64,000 nt of DNA, taken from Salvelinus alpinus (lineage: Eukaryota > Chordata > Actinopteri > Salmoniformes > Salmonidae). The stretch is taken from contig NC_092091.1 in assembly GCF_045679555.1 (NCBI RefSeq), positions 72,829,839-72,893,838 of the forward strand, in the 5' to 3' direction. Each line of letters starts with the position of its first letter. Positions within the stretch are counted from its first letter, which is position 1. Under the pieces are notes generated by a model. That model had not been told where the DNA came from. It did not search any database and saw only the letters and a program-made list of their open reading frames with translations. This document shows, one piece after another, positions 23,741 to 35,037 of this stretch. Position numbers and translations under genes: made by a program.

Positions 23741-26700
23741 TTAGTCTGTGGGACCTGAACTTGAACCACCTAGGGCACTCATATCTGTCTTTAAGTCACT
23801 GTCAGTAGAAGGCTGTGCTCCCTGAACTACCATGGCAGTATCATGATCAGAGCATGGCTGCTCCAACTTTAGAGGGTGTTTTTCAAGCTGGTACTGACTT
23901 TTAAATCCAGTGTGTCTGAGCTGATGCATTGTGAACAGAGATTTGAGCCTAAATACCTTGCCACAGACATCACAGGTATAGTGCTTCTTTTTGTGTATTA
24001 CCAGGTGACTGCGCATGCTACTTTTAGTCGCCCAAGTTTTTCCACATATTTCACAGGTGTACCGTATCATTTCACTCCTTATGGGTGCCTCAGAACTCTC
24101 AACTGACCCAAACTGACCCTCTAGGTCCTTTGACTCAAGTTGTTTGTTGATAGGATCTTCAACAAAGGACTCGTGTGTGTCATGATCCCTGCGCTCATTT
24201 TTCCCCCTGTGAGTGCGCTCATGCCTGATTAACCATTTGATGTGCGTGAACACTTTTCCACACACAGAGCATCTGAGTTTATAGTGGACAGTCTGGTACA
24301 CCATTAGAGGGTGTTTTTCCAGCTGGTGTTGTTTGAGATGGTACTGCCTTTGAAAGTCCTCGTTGCACTCTGAGCAGCTGAAGGGCCGGTCTCCCTTGTA
24401 AACAATGCAATCATGTGTGTCGCGATCCTGGCGCTCCTTGAACGTCTCGCCACAGTCTGAACACCAATAGTTTTTTCCAGTGTGACCACGCTCATGCGTA
24501 TCGCGAGATGTGGCCTGCCGGAAGGTTTTTCCGCACACAGAGCAACTGTAGATGATCCCTGTGTAGTGATTGGAGCGCTTGTGACTGGTCAAGAAGTCTT
24601 GACGCTTGAATTTCTCACCACAGATATCACAGCTAAAGAGCAGCCCTGTGTGCTTTATCATGTGACTTGTCATTGTGCCTTTCTTGGTCTCAATCTTACC
24701 ACATACTTCACACGTGTACATTTTTATATTATTACATTTCTTCTTTGTGGGTGCCGCTACATCCTCAGCTGACACCAGCAACGGACTCTGTTCTCTCTTG
24801 AAGTCGTCGAGTCCAAGTTCTCTGGATCCCCCAGAGGCTGGACTTCTCTCGTCCTCATCACTTTCTCCCCCGATATTCTGGTTGGCCTTGTGAGTCTCTG
24901 GAATCCACTCGCCATAACCTGGAAAGGAAGTCACCAACAATACATTTCAGTGACCCATCATATTGGCCAATACAGAAGCTATAATTGTTTCAAAGAAGAG
25001 TATAGCTCATGCTGCAGAGCTTGTATGAGCTTTATATATTTAACATAGATTACAATAACTTTAACTGACCTAGAAACTCCATGTCATCATCCTCCTGTTT
25101 TATGACCAGTGGTACTGGCAATGTCTCCACCCCCTTCCAAAAGACAATGAACATCATTAACTGATCAGCCTTTACTAAACTTGTAGGTCATACATAAACA
25201 GTTACACCTTTCTGTGGGTTACATAACTTTTTTTATTTATTTACAATGCAAGGGGAATTACATGATTTGGGTGTCATGTCATATGTTGAACACAAATACA
25301 CTGCTCAAAAAAATAAAGGGAACACTTAAACAACACAATGTAACTCCAAGTCAATCACACTTCTGTGAAATCAAACTGTCCACTTAGGAAGCAACACTGA
25401 TTGACAATAAATTTCACATGCTGTTGTGCAAATGGAATAGACAAAAGGTGGAAATTATAGGCAATTAGTAAGACACCCCCAAAAAAGGAATGGTTCTGCA
25501 GGTGGTGACCACAGACCACTTCTCAGTTCCTATGCTTCCTGGCTAATGTTTTGGTCACTTTTGAATGCTGGCGGTGCTCTCACTCTAGTGGTAACATGAG
25601 ACGGAGTCTACAACCCACACAAGTGGCTCAGGTAGTGCAGTTCATCCAGGATGGCACATCAATGCGAGCTGTGGCAAAAAGGTTTGCTGTGTCTGTCAGC
25701 GTAGTGTCCAGAGCATGGAGGCGCTACCAGGAGACAGGCCAGTACATCAGGAGACGTGGAGGAGGCCGTAGGAGGGCAACAACCCAGCAGCAGGACCGCT
25801 ACCTCCGCCTTTGTGCAAGGAGGTGCACTGCCAGAGCCCTGCAAAATGACCTCCAGCAGGCCACAAATGTGCATGTGTCTGCTCAAACGGTCAGAAACAG
25901 ACTCCATGAGGGTGGTATGAGGGCCCGACGTCCACAGGTGGGGGTTGGGCTTACAGCCCAACACCGTGCAGGACGTTTGGCATTTGCCAGAGAACACCAA
26001 GATTGGCAAATTCGCCACTGGCGCCCTGTGCTCTTCACAGATGAAAGCAGGTTCACACTGAGCACATGTGACAGACGTGACAGAGTCTGGAGACGCCGTG
26101 GAGAACGTTCTGCTGCCTGCAACATCCTCCAGCATGACCGGTTTGGCGGTGGGTCAGTCATGGTGTAGGGTGGCATTTCTTTGTGGGGCCGCACAGCCCT
26201 CCATGTGCTCGCCAGAGGTAGCCTGACTGCCATTAGGTACCGAGATGAGATCCTCAGACCCCTTGTGAGACCATATGCTGACACATGCACATTTGTGGCC
26301 TGCTGGAGGTCATTTTGCAGGGCTCTGGCAGTGCACCTCCTTGCACAAAGGCGGAGGTAGCGGTCCTGCTGCTGGGTTGTTGCCCTCCTACGGCCTCCTC
26401 CACGTCTCCTGATGTACTGGCCTGTCTCCTGGTAGCGCCTCCATGCTCTGGACACTACGCTGACAGACACAGCAAACCTTTTTGCCACAGCTCGCATTGA
26501 TGTGCCATCCTGGATGAACTGCACTACCTGAGCCACTTGTGTGGGTTGTAGACTCCGTCTCATGCTACCACTAGAGTGAAAGCACCGCCAGCATTCAAAA
26601 GTGACCAAAACATCAGCCAGGAAGCATAGGAACTGAGAAGTGGTCTGTGGTCACCACCTGCAGAAGCATTCCTTTTTTGGGGGTGTCTTACTAATTGCCT

Positions 26701-28263
26701 ATAATTTCCACCTTTTGTCTATTCCATTTGCACAACAGCATGTGAAATGTATTGTCAATCAGTGTTGCTTCCTAAGTGGACAGTTTGATTTCACAGAAGT
26801 GTGATTGACTTGGAGTTACATTGTGTTGTTTAAGTGTTCCCTTTATTTTTTTGAGCAGTGTACATTTCTTTGGAAGGGCATGTTTTATACTAGCTGTGCT
26901 GCGCTGACCACACCGAGAAGCAGCCCAGCTGGTAGGAGACACAGCTGGAGTCGCACAAAATGTCATATTTAACATTGCGGATACAGTTCGGAATTACACT
27001 TACATGTGTATAACATCTAAAGACATGCATCACTATACTGAGAGCGTTGTCGTTTCTAATATTCCGTATTTCTGTCTTTTTTTTAAGCCTTTGTTCATTT
27101 TTTTCCTGTGCCCCTACAACTGCTGAACGAGCAGGAGCGGGGTAAGGTTCTCAAAAACAAGTGAGAATAAAGTGTCTGGACACTTCTATAACATGCATCG
27201 AAAAGAGTGATTTTGTTCAAATAAAGTGAACTTTCACCTTTACAGGAAAACCATTGTGGAAACAGACCTAAAACGTTTAATCTGTAGCCTAGATGATATA
27301 TAGCGTTTATTTAGTTGTCATATTTAGTTACAGGCCTGCTATATTGGACGTGTAACTTTTGCTGGGCGTGAGACGCTCACGTGGTTTTCAATTAAACCTG
27401 TGTGTAAACAGCGCGGCTCTGAGAGACATATTTACCCTTAAAAGAATCAACTGCCAAACCACAAGCGTAACTCACCATGTCTGTTGTCTGACTAAGGACC
27501 TGTGATTGCCCTTCTCCCACTGGTACCAGTGATGGCGGACTTTTATCTTCCACAGTAGGATCACGTTCTTGCCAAATACCATTGGCCATTGGAAGTTTCT
27601 CAAACCTGGTGGGGGAGTAAACATACAAATATAGATGTATTTTTTCTGAAAATGTGTTTCAACACAAAATAGGGATAACGAGGCTCAGATTTCATAACAA
27701 TAATGGAAATATGCCATCACTCATGGGATAGCTGTTTATCCCAAAAATATATTGTGTTTGCTATATAGTACCTTTCACTAAGGAAATATGAGCTAAGCAA
27801 TAGGCCCATTACTGGTTATCAGACTAAACTCCACTTCCTGGTGGAGGAAGTTAATCTTTCACCATGGAGTAGAGTTTAGTCCGCTAACTACAAGCCAGAA
27901 TTGGAGCCAGGACGCCCGTCCGTCAGACACGCGACTGCTAGCTAGCCATCCTCTCCGCTCCGGAAGATATGACGACAAAAGCTTCCTGCAGACAAATAAC
28001 CTATACGCATAATAGCTAATTTAGCGAGTCATTACACACCGGGTGTTTTACGGCTGTCCGTGCAGTTCGCTGGTTTCTCCTTCCCGATTATATTCTCCAT
28101 CACCTGCGACTTTGTCGATCTTTGGTTTTGTTCATGCAACATTTCTACTCGAAGAGCAGCACAAGTTTCTCCCATAAATTGACAAATGTCTTGCAAGGCT
28201 TTTTCTGTCAAACGTTTCTAAAATGGTGGCAACACGAGAACGAAAAGCGAGTTCGACAGACAT
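23741..28263 (-). CDS. C2H2 zinc-finger gene, unit D (5' exons damaged)
   Basis: Exon 4 (24918-23741) is fully open and encodes the [15 protein letters not shown] start, the [16 protein letters not shown] segment and eight finger-like motifs, including the H-x-C type [20 protein letters not shown]. Exon 3 (25133-25070, [11 protein letters not shown]) is normal. Exon 1 (28263-28040) carries one extra base after [18 protein letters not shown] compared with its paralogues, which leads to a stop after 43 codons. Its donor is GTGTGT instead of the usual GTGAG. Exon 2 (27605-27476) lacks 28 bases present in paralogues. The two length changes cancel in net phase, but the stop in exon 1 comes first. 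It is either a decaying gene or one using another start. Intron 2 holds the second long-inverted-repeat Tc1 derivative. Confidence 0.6.
25299..26860 (+). mobile_element. Long-inverted-repeat Tc1 derivative, copy 2
   Basis: TA on both sides and CACTGCTCAAAAAAATAAAG at both ends. The plus-strand frame 25551-26168 keeps about 205 codons of Tc1-family transposase: the helix-turn-helix region ([20 protein letters not shown]), then catalytic motifs ([19 protein letters not shown]), then a stop. The right arm (about 26280-26860) is an inverted copy of the left arm and not the normal 3' end of such an element. The internal inversion point is the same as in the copy at 19702. Confidence 0.85.
26861..27475. 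other. Intron 2 remainder of unit D
   Basis: No further exon or known repeat recognised. Confidence 0.35.
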
Positions 28264-28401
28264 GGCTAATTTAACCTGGTAAATGTTAGCTAGTGTGCTA
28301 GAATGAAATGACCGTGGAGCCAAATCTGTTATAAATTAAAACCAAACCCCTCTGTCTGTGGTGGAACCTCTGAATTGCGGGTGCCCGTTTGGTTCCGGGC
28401 A

Positions 28402-28438
28402 GCTGACGAGGTTGCCCCGGTGATATACCGTAAACACT
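28402..28438 (-). promoter_or_regulatory. Shared upstream element of unit D
   Basis: GCTGACGAGGTTGCCCCGG followed by TGATATACCGTAAACACTC. The same two-part element precedes units E, F and G. On the coding strand the second half reads GTGTTTACGGTA, which contains the forkhead-like TGTTTAC. Confidence 0.45.
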
Positions 28439-28599
28439 CTTATCTGCCTCAATTTTCACCAACTGTTTGAATATTTGTGTTAATACATGCAAAATAATAA
28501 AATTAAACGATATAACAGCTTGACACATCTTTATTCCTCTCAGAAAGCAAGAACATATTGGGATGACAAAACAAAAAATAATACTATTACTGTAACCCC

Positions 28600-29900
28600 T
28601 GATGAGTCAAGGAAAATCTAATTTCCTTCATTTTGATCAACTGTTCTTCCACAACCCATGCTGTCCAGATAAAAATAAAAGATATACACGAAAAAGAAAA
28701 AATCCAATATTGCTAAAGCAATACAATATTCAAAACAATACACAATTGCAGGTAACACAATACACCCTAAAATCAAATAAGACCGGTGTTATACTGATGG
28801 TTTCACAGGTGGTTGGTAGCACCTTAATTGTGGAGGATGGGCTCGTGGTAATGGCAGCAAATTACATGCTATTATGAGCCATCCTCCCCTCAGACTCCTC
28901 TGGATGGTTTGACAGGACTGATGGTTTGTTTGCAAAGCTGATGGTTGTGGTTAGATGGAGTAGGCCTATCGCTCCATCTAGTTGTCCCGACAGGCTAAAC
29001 CTAACTATACCTAACTATACCTTTTCCTAACCTTAACCTCATTCTCCTAACCTGCTACATTAGTCTTTCTAACCTGCTAATTAATTAGATCCTCCATTAC
29101 AGCAACACTGGCGGCTTCAGAGCGAAGTGAAATCACATAAGGCACAGAGTTATTGAATGGGTGCAATTTCACACAAAATAATGGCGGGTGCCTGATTATA
29201 GACCATGTGCATTTATGGCAGATTTCGAGCCATGACACATGTAAAAGATGTAATATTTCACAAAAGAAAATGTGCAACTTGTTACAGAGGTTTATATCTT
29301 GTAAAACAGGGGGATTTGTTTAGAATTTCATGCTCGTTTTATTATTTAAGTGGAACATGAATTGCATCATTCAAGTCACAAGTGTGTTCTAAATTGATGG
29401 GTTTATCGATCCCTTTGCCTGGCTACCCCAACACCACACCCACAAAAGTTTATTCTCTATAATGAGTTTGGATTTGAGGCCTTGCAGATTATTTCTAGAA
29501 CGGGAACACAACTGTTCTGATTGGTCCAAGAAACCAATTGGTGAGAATCTCCCCTTTCCACAGTGGAGTCACATTAGTTTGTAGCCAAAACAGTTCGGAC
29601 GCTACAAACAGAAGTGGTACTGACTTCAGACGTGTCTCATGAGGCTTGTGGACGGTTATAGAGTAAAACGTAGACCACCATCGTGTTCGGGAGAGTCTCA
29701 TCTTTCCATAGGCCAAACCTTTTGTACGCTACAGCCGTTTTCATGATAAACCCATTTTCAGGATGTGTCATGGTCTGACCTACACTGCTGTAGCTCGGCC
29801 ACCTTCCACTGCAGATGTGGAAGGCCGCCATAGCCGGATGCGGTGTATTGAGACAGTCCATGAAAAAAATAATATATATATTTTTTTAATGGACTGACCA
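28600..29900. other. Spacer between units D and E
   Basis: Contains degenerate CTAACC-rich sequence (about 28990-29085) and otherwise nothing recognised. Short frames here have no recognisable motif. Confidence 0.4.
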
Positions 29901-29914
29901 ATGTAGAGATTTTC

Positions 29915-30800
29915 AAATACATGCAACTTAAAAGTTTAATATCAAGAAATTTATATTTGAAATATTTTTGGACATCAGAACATCTTGAGGGAAGCCTATT
30001 GGAGTCAGAAAATTATATTCATATGATAGGTAAGCTATTCAAAACTTTGCAGAGAGCCTATCCAACTGACAAACTCTTAGAAAAAAATATTAACTATTGG
30101 AACCAAGAACTGAGCGGTCAAACAGAAATGGATCCAATCGTTTTTTCCACCATTCATTTTTCCCATTGGAGATTTTAGAAACACTTAAAATAAGGACTGT
30201 GTTTTGTGTAGGCTTACCCTGTGACGTTTTGATAGGTGTAGATCCCTCTAGGACAAGGTGGCTTATCAATATATTCACCCCCCCCAAATGAAATGCTAAT
30301 TAGTTGCTAATGTGTATCAAACTACAAATACCATGATCTGGAATGCCGAATCAAGGCAAAGGTAAGAATCTCTAGAATAACTATCTAATGTTAGCTAAAC
30401 GTAGTAATGAATAATATTTTTGAAATTGACAATCCATACCTTCTGGGAATGCTATAAAGTCCAAAAGTTACAGGCGGAATTAGAAAGTTTGCTGTCAGAA
30501 GTATTATAATGTAAATAAATGTACCTTTAATCCATCTGTCTGCATATTTCAAGCCATGGAATACGAGAGTGCAGTGAGATGGACGATATTTTTCTCGCCA
30601 ATCATCTTAAAAACGTAAATACATAAACTGTAAATCAACCAATCCTCCATCGTTAACAATGGAAAGGTCAAATGGTTTATTATCTAAATGTTGAACATGG
30701 AGAGAGACAAAATGGTGCAGTTTGAGGCAGGCGCTGAGGAGGGGGTTGTGAGCAGTTAGATCTGGGCACGGTGATGTTGTGGATGTTCGTGGTGTGTCTT
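29915..30800 (+). mobile_element. L1-like LINE ORF2 fragment
   Basis: The plus-strand frame from 29921 resembles the end of an L1-type ORF2 (LFKTLQRAYPTDKLLEKNIN). The more distal part (about 30430-30800) matches, in broken form, the L1-like copy at 49375-50080. Frames are broken and the 5' part is absent. Confidence 0.6.
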
Positions 30801-30821
30801 TTGTATGGTAAAAAAATTAAA

Positions 30822-33766
30822 CTATGTATCATGACCGGGATGTGGCTGGTCCACCATTAGAGAGTGTTTTTCGAGCTGGTGTTGTTTGAGATGGTACTGT
30901 CTTTCAAAGTCCTCATTGCACTCTGAGCATCTGAAGGGCCGGTCTCCCTTGTAAACAATGCACTCGTGCGTATCGCGATCCTGGCGTTCCTTGAACGTCT
31001 TGCCACATCCAGAGCACCAGTAGTCTTCTCCAATGTGTTTACGTTCATGGTTGTCGCGCGATTTAGGATATACAAACATCATTCCACACACACAGCAACT
31101 GCAGGGTTTTTCTCTTTTCTCCTCAACAGTCTGCTCCACCATTAGAGAGTGTTTTTCCAGCTTGTGTCTTTTGAGATGGTACTGCCTTTGAAAGGCTTCA
31201 CTGCACTCGGAACAGCTGAAGGGACGTTCTCCTTTGTAATCAATGCACTCGTGCGCGTCACGATCCCTGAACATCTCGCCACAGTCGGAGCACCAATAGT
31301 TTTTCCCAGCGTGACCACGCTCATGCGTGTCACGAGATGTGGCCTGCAGGAAGGTTTTTTCACACAAAGAGCAACTGTAGGTTTTCACTGTGTGTTTGGA
31401 TCGCTGGTGCCTGGTCAAGAAATTCTGAAACTTGAATTTCTCACCACAGATATCGCAGCTAAAGGGCAGCCCTGTGTGTGTTATCATGTGACTTGTCATT
31501 CTGCGTTTTTTTCTCTCAGTCTTTCCACATATTTCACAGCTGTACCTTTTTTTACATTTCTTCTTCGTGGGTGCCGGCGCATCCTCAGCTGACACCAGCA
31601 ACGGACTCTGTTCTCTCTTGAAGTCGTCGAGTCCAAGTTTTCTGGATCCCCCAGAGGCTGGACTTCTGTCTGGCTCATCACTTTCTCCTGTGATATTCTG
31701 GTTGGCCTTGTGAGTGTCTGGAATCTCCTTGCCATAACCTGGAAAGGAAGTCACCAACAATATATTTCACAGGGATATTTCTCAGTGGCAAATACAGAAG
31801 CTAAGAATAACTCATGCTGCAGAGTTGTGCTTTTTGTATTGAACATATATTAAAATAATAGCGTCAACTGACCTTGAGACTCCATGTCGCCATCATCCAT
31901 TTCCTCCTGTTTTATGACAGGTGGTGCAGGCCATGTCTCCGCCCCCTTCCAAAAGACAACCAATGCTGTTACTAAACTGATCATACAGCAACAATTACAC
32001 CAACACTAGCATTTGTTTTATTGTTTTTATTACAAAAACAGGGGGAATGACACCAAAATAATGGAATATGTTGAACACAAATTATGGAATATATTTTAGA
32101 CAAATGTCTTCAGAAGGGCATTTATGTTTAAATGAGAATCCTTGGGAGCCCTAAACGTTTTATCATCTGTAGACTAGACAGTATAGAGCTTGCCTAGGTG
32201 TCATTCAAAGCATTATTACTTGCAGTTACAGGCCTGCTACACAGGACTTGAAACGTTTGCATGGTTTTCAATGACATCTGGCTAGGCGTAGTCAGTGCAG
32301 CTCTGAGACATATCTAAATCGACAGCCAAACGACAAGCTAAACTCACCATGTCTGTCATCTGACCAAAAGCCTGTGATGGCTGTTCTTCCTCTGGTACAA
32401 GTGATGGTGGACCTTCGTCTTCCACAGTAGGATCACCTTCTAGCCAAAGACCATTGGCCTCTTGTTCATTGAGGATTTGCTCCACGACTGGGAAGTCTCT
32501 CAAACCTGTTGGGGAAGCTAACATACAAATACAGATAAAAAAAAAAATGTGTTCAACACAAAACTGGGTTATCGAGGCTCAGATTTCCCAAACATAGTGG
32601 GCATATGCAATCATCACTCATGGCAGGATGGCGTAACTATGTTTTTCTGAGAACTAGGTTGCATTTGCTATAGCTACGTTTCACTGAGGAGGTGATAGCA
32701 TAGTAATCCGCCTACTAACGTTACTGGCAACAGACTGTTACCAAGGTTACTCCATGGACAGTCAGAAATAAGTTGCTGTAAAAAAAGATGCAAGTATTTT
32801 CCAGCCAGAATTGTGAATACAATGTTAATTTAACATACTTTACCGGTTGGCCTGTCCATTGGTCCTTTTAGCAGTAGGAAGTGGAAAGTGTTAACCCGAC
32901 TTTTTGCTGCACCAGTAGGTTCTGTTGCTTGTATTTTCCATCTCCTGACGCATTTCACGTGATGCACAATATGTAAACAATAGGCGAACGTTGTCAACCA
33001 GAGCGCATTCCCTCTTAATCAACTGGACGTGTTTGTGAAATTTACCAGGTGATTGCGTGGGACAATGTTTGGTCTGTGCTTCGGTTAATCTCGGCCATCC
33101 ATTGTTGAAATATTGTGTAAGTGGCGTGCGAATTGCGTTTGCATTGAAAATACGAACCAGAAAGACAAAACGAGATACAGACCAGCGTATTGTCTCAGAT
33201 TACCTCCAACGTAGGACAACAATCAGCAGACAACTGGTAAAATAAAGTTTATTCTACAGTCTGACTTGTGATGGGACTGTTAGCAAAAAGTGAGCCTAAC
33301 GTTACATGTTAGAGACGAGAGAGAAGCCTCCCGGAATCGTTGAGGCTAGTTACTGTCCAGACTTGGAGCTAGAGCGTCCCCCAGACAGGCGACTATTAGA
33401 TATCCTCTTCGACCGGGAGATGTGTAACGTTAGTTACTGTAGGCTTCAAGTGAGTAAGTGACATGGCTAGCTAGCTAATTGTAGGCAAGCTTCCTACAGA
33501 CACAGCCTATACGCATAACCAACGTAGTTTGGTTATGACTCACCTGGTTTTTGAATCATCTCCATGCAGTTCGCTGGCTTCTCCTTCTCGATGTTATTTT
33601 CAATCGCCTGTAACTTTATCGATCTTTGGTTTTGTTCATGCAACATTTCCACTCGAAGAGCAGCATAAGTTTCTCCCATAAGTTGACAGATGTCTTGCAC
33701 GGCTTTTTCTGTCAAAGTTTCCATAATGGAGGCAACACGAGAACCAAAAGCGAGTTCGAAAGACAT
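30822..33766 (-). CDS. C2H2 zinc-finger gene, unit E (complete, about eight fingers)
   Basis: Exons 33766-33544, 32505-32348, 31945-31873 and 31738-30822 join in frame to 456 codons plus stop. Start MSFELAFGSRVASIMETLTE; a second in-frame ATG lies five codons upstream at 33781. Exon 2 has [20 protein letters not shown], exon 3 PPVIKQEEMDDGDMES. The last exon has the [16 protein letters not shown] segment and about eight finger motifs, from YSCEICGKTERKKRRMTSH to [19 protein letters not shown]. Two of these are atypical: [20 protein letters not shown], and a shortened one, [18 protein letters not shown]. It ends about 13 residues after the last finger. All splice sites are regular. This is one of the best-preserved units. 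Confidence 0.88.
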
Positions 33767-33854
33767 GGCTACAAAATTCATTAACCACGCTAATTTTGCA
33801 GTGTTAAATTACTGTTGGAGCGTTTGAATTGCTGATGGCCGTTCGGTTCCGGAC

Positions 33855-33900
33855 AACTGACGAGGTTGCACCGGTGATATACCGTAAACACTCGTTTATC
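33855..33900 (-). promoter_or_regulatory. Shared upstream element of unit E
   Basis: CTGACGAGGTTGCACCGGTG followed by ATATACCGTAAACACTCG, about 115 bases before the start codon. Nearly identical to the element of unit D. Confidence 0.45.
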
Positions 33901-34060
33901 TGCCTCCTCAATTTGACAAGCTGATCCAGTATTTGTATTGTACATGCAAAATAATAAAACGAAACGATATCACAGGTTTTTACACATTTTTATTCCTCTC
34001 AATAAACAAGAACATATCGAGTAGACAAACCTTAAAAAAATAAATGCTGTTACTGAAACC

Positions 34061-35037
34061 ACTGAGTCACAATAAATATTTCTCAATTCCATTTTGCTTA
34101 ACAACTCTAATAGAAGCCTTTCTGTGAAGACGTTTTTTAGCCCATAGATTGTTGTAATGTTTGAGTCACTCAAATACCACATGAACACACAGATTTGGCT
34201 AAATGTATAGACTAAGAAAAATGAGCTTTAAAACTGCTAAATTCTCCCCACCATCAAGAGGAGTGTGAACAGAGAAATATACTTAGAAAATAGACGCGGG
34301 GCACAGGGTGGTCCCCAATGTTGGAAGGAGGGGGTCTGGGCAAAAAAGTTTGGGAACCCCTGACATAGCTGATGGTTTAGATGGTTGTGGCTAGACGAAG
34401 TAGACCTACAGTTGCATCTAGTTGTGGACAACTGTAGCATTTTAGTTAAGCCTAACTCTAACCCTTTTCCCAACCTACTATGTTAATTATCCTAACCGGC
34501 TGCGGTTAGTTCTCCTAACCTGCTATGTAAACAATCCATCAGTCCAGACAAATCATCAGTATACCCACGAGTGTGTCCCGAAGTGGACAGTTTATTGATC
34601 CCCTCGCCTCTCTTTGGAAGTCACCCATGGGAGTTGACAGCAACACGTGACAACGGAGAGCCCTCCGAGTGAGTTGGTAGGGGGTGGTTTGGGAATCACA
34701 GTCTATTCACGTAAAATGCTGCATATTTTGGCTCAATCGGAAACGTCATTTAAAACGTGAAGCGTGCTGTAACAGTCCAAATCGAATCTAGGCCCAACAT
34801 GAGCATTAAAGATGGCTGTAAAACATTATCCAGGTGCCTGAAGTTAGTTGTGCAGTAAAGGCAGAGATGCGATCCCCTGCCTGTGTGGGATTGAATCCCA
34901 GTCCCATCGCTGTTCTACACACTATTTGCAACGCTATCCGTCACCCCTTCCTTCAATTTCATGTCTATCCTTTTTGTACTTACCAAAACAACTTAATTCA
35001 GTTGAAGCCATTTCACTTGTGTCAACTTAACCTGAGT
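34061..35037. other. Spacer between units E and F
   Basis: Contains a second CTAACC-rich degenerate stretch (about 34440-34530) and a block at 34800-35000 that also occurs before unit D. No exon or RNA gene found. Confidence 0.4.

Noticed and set aside
29921-30178. 85-codon plus-strand frame as a gene
   Set aside because: It resembles an L1-type ORF2 end and has a related broken copy at 49375-50080.
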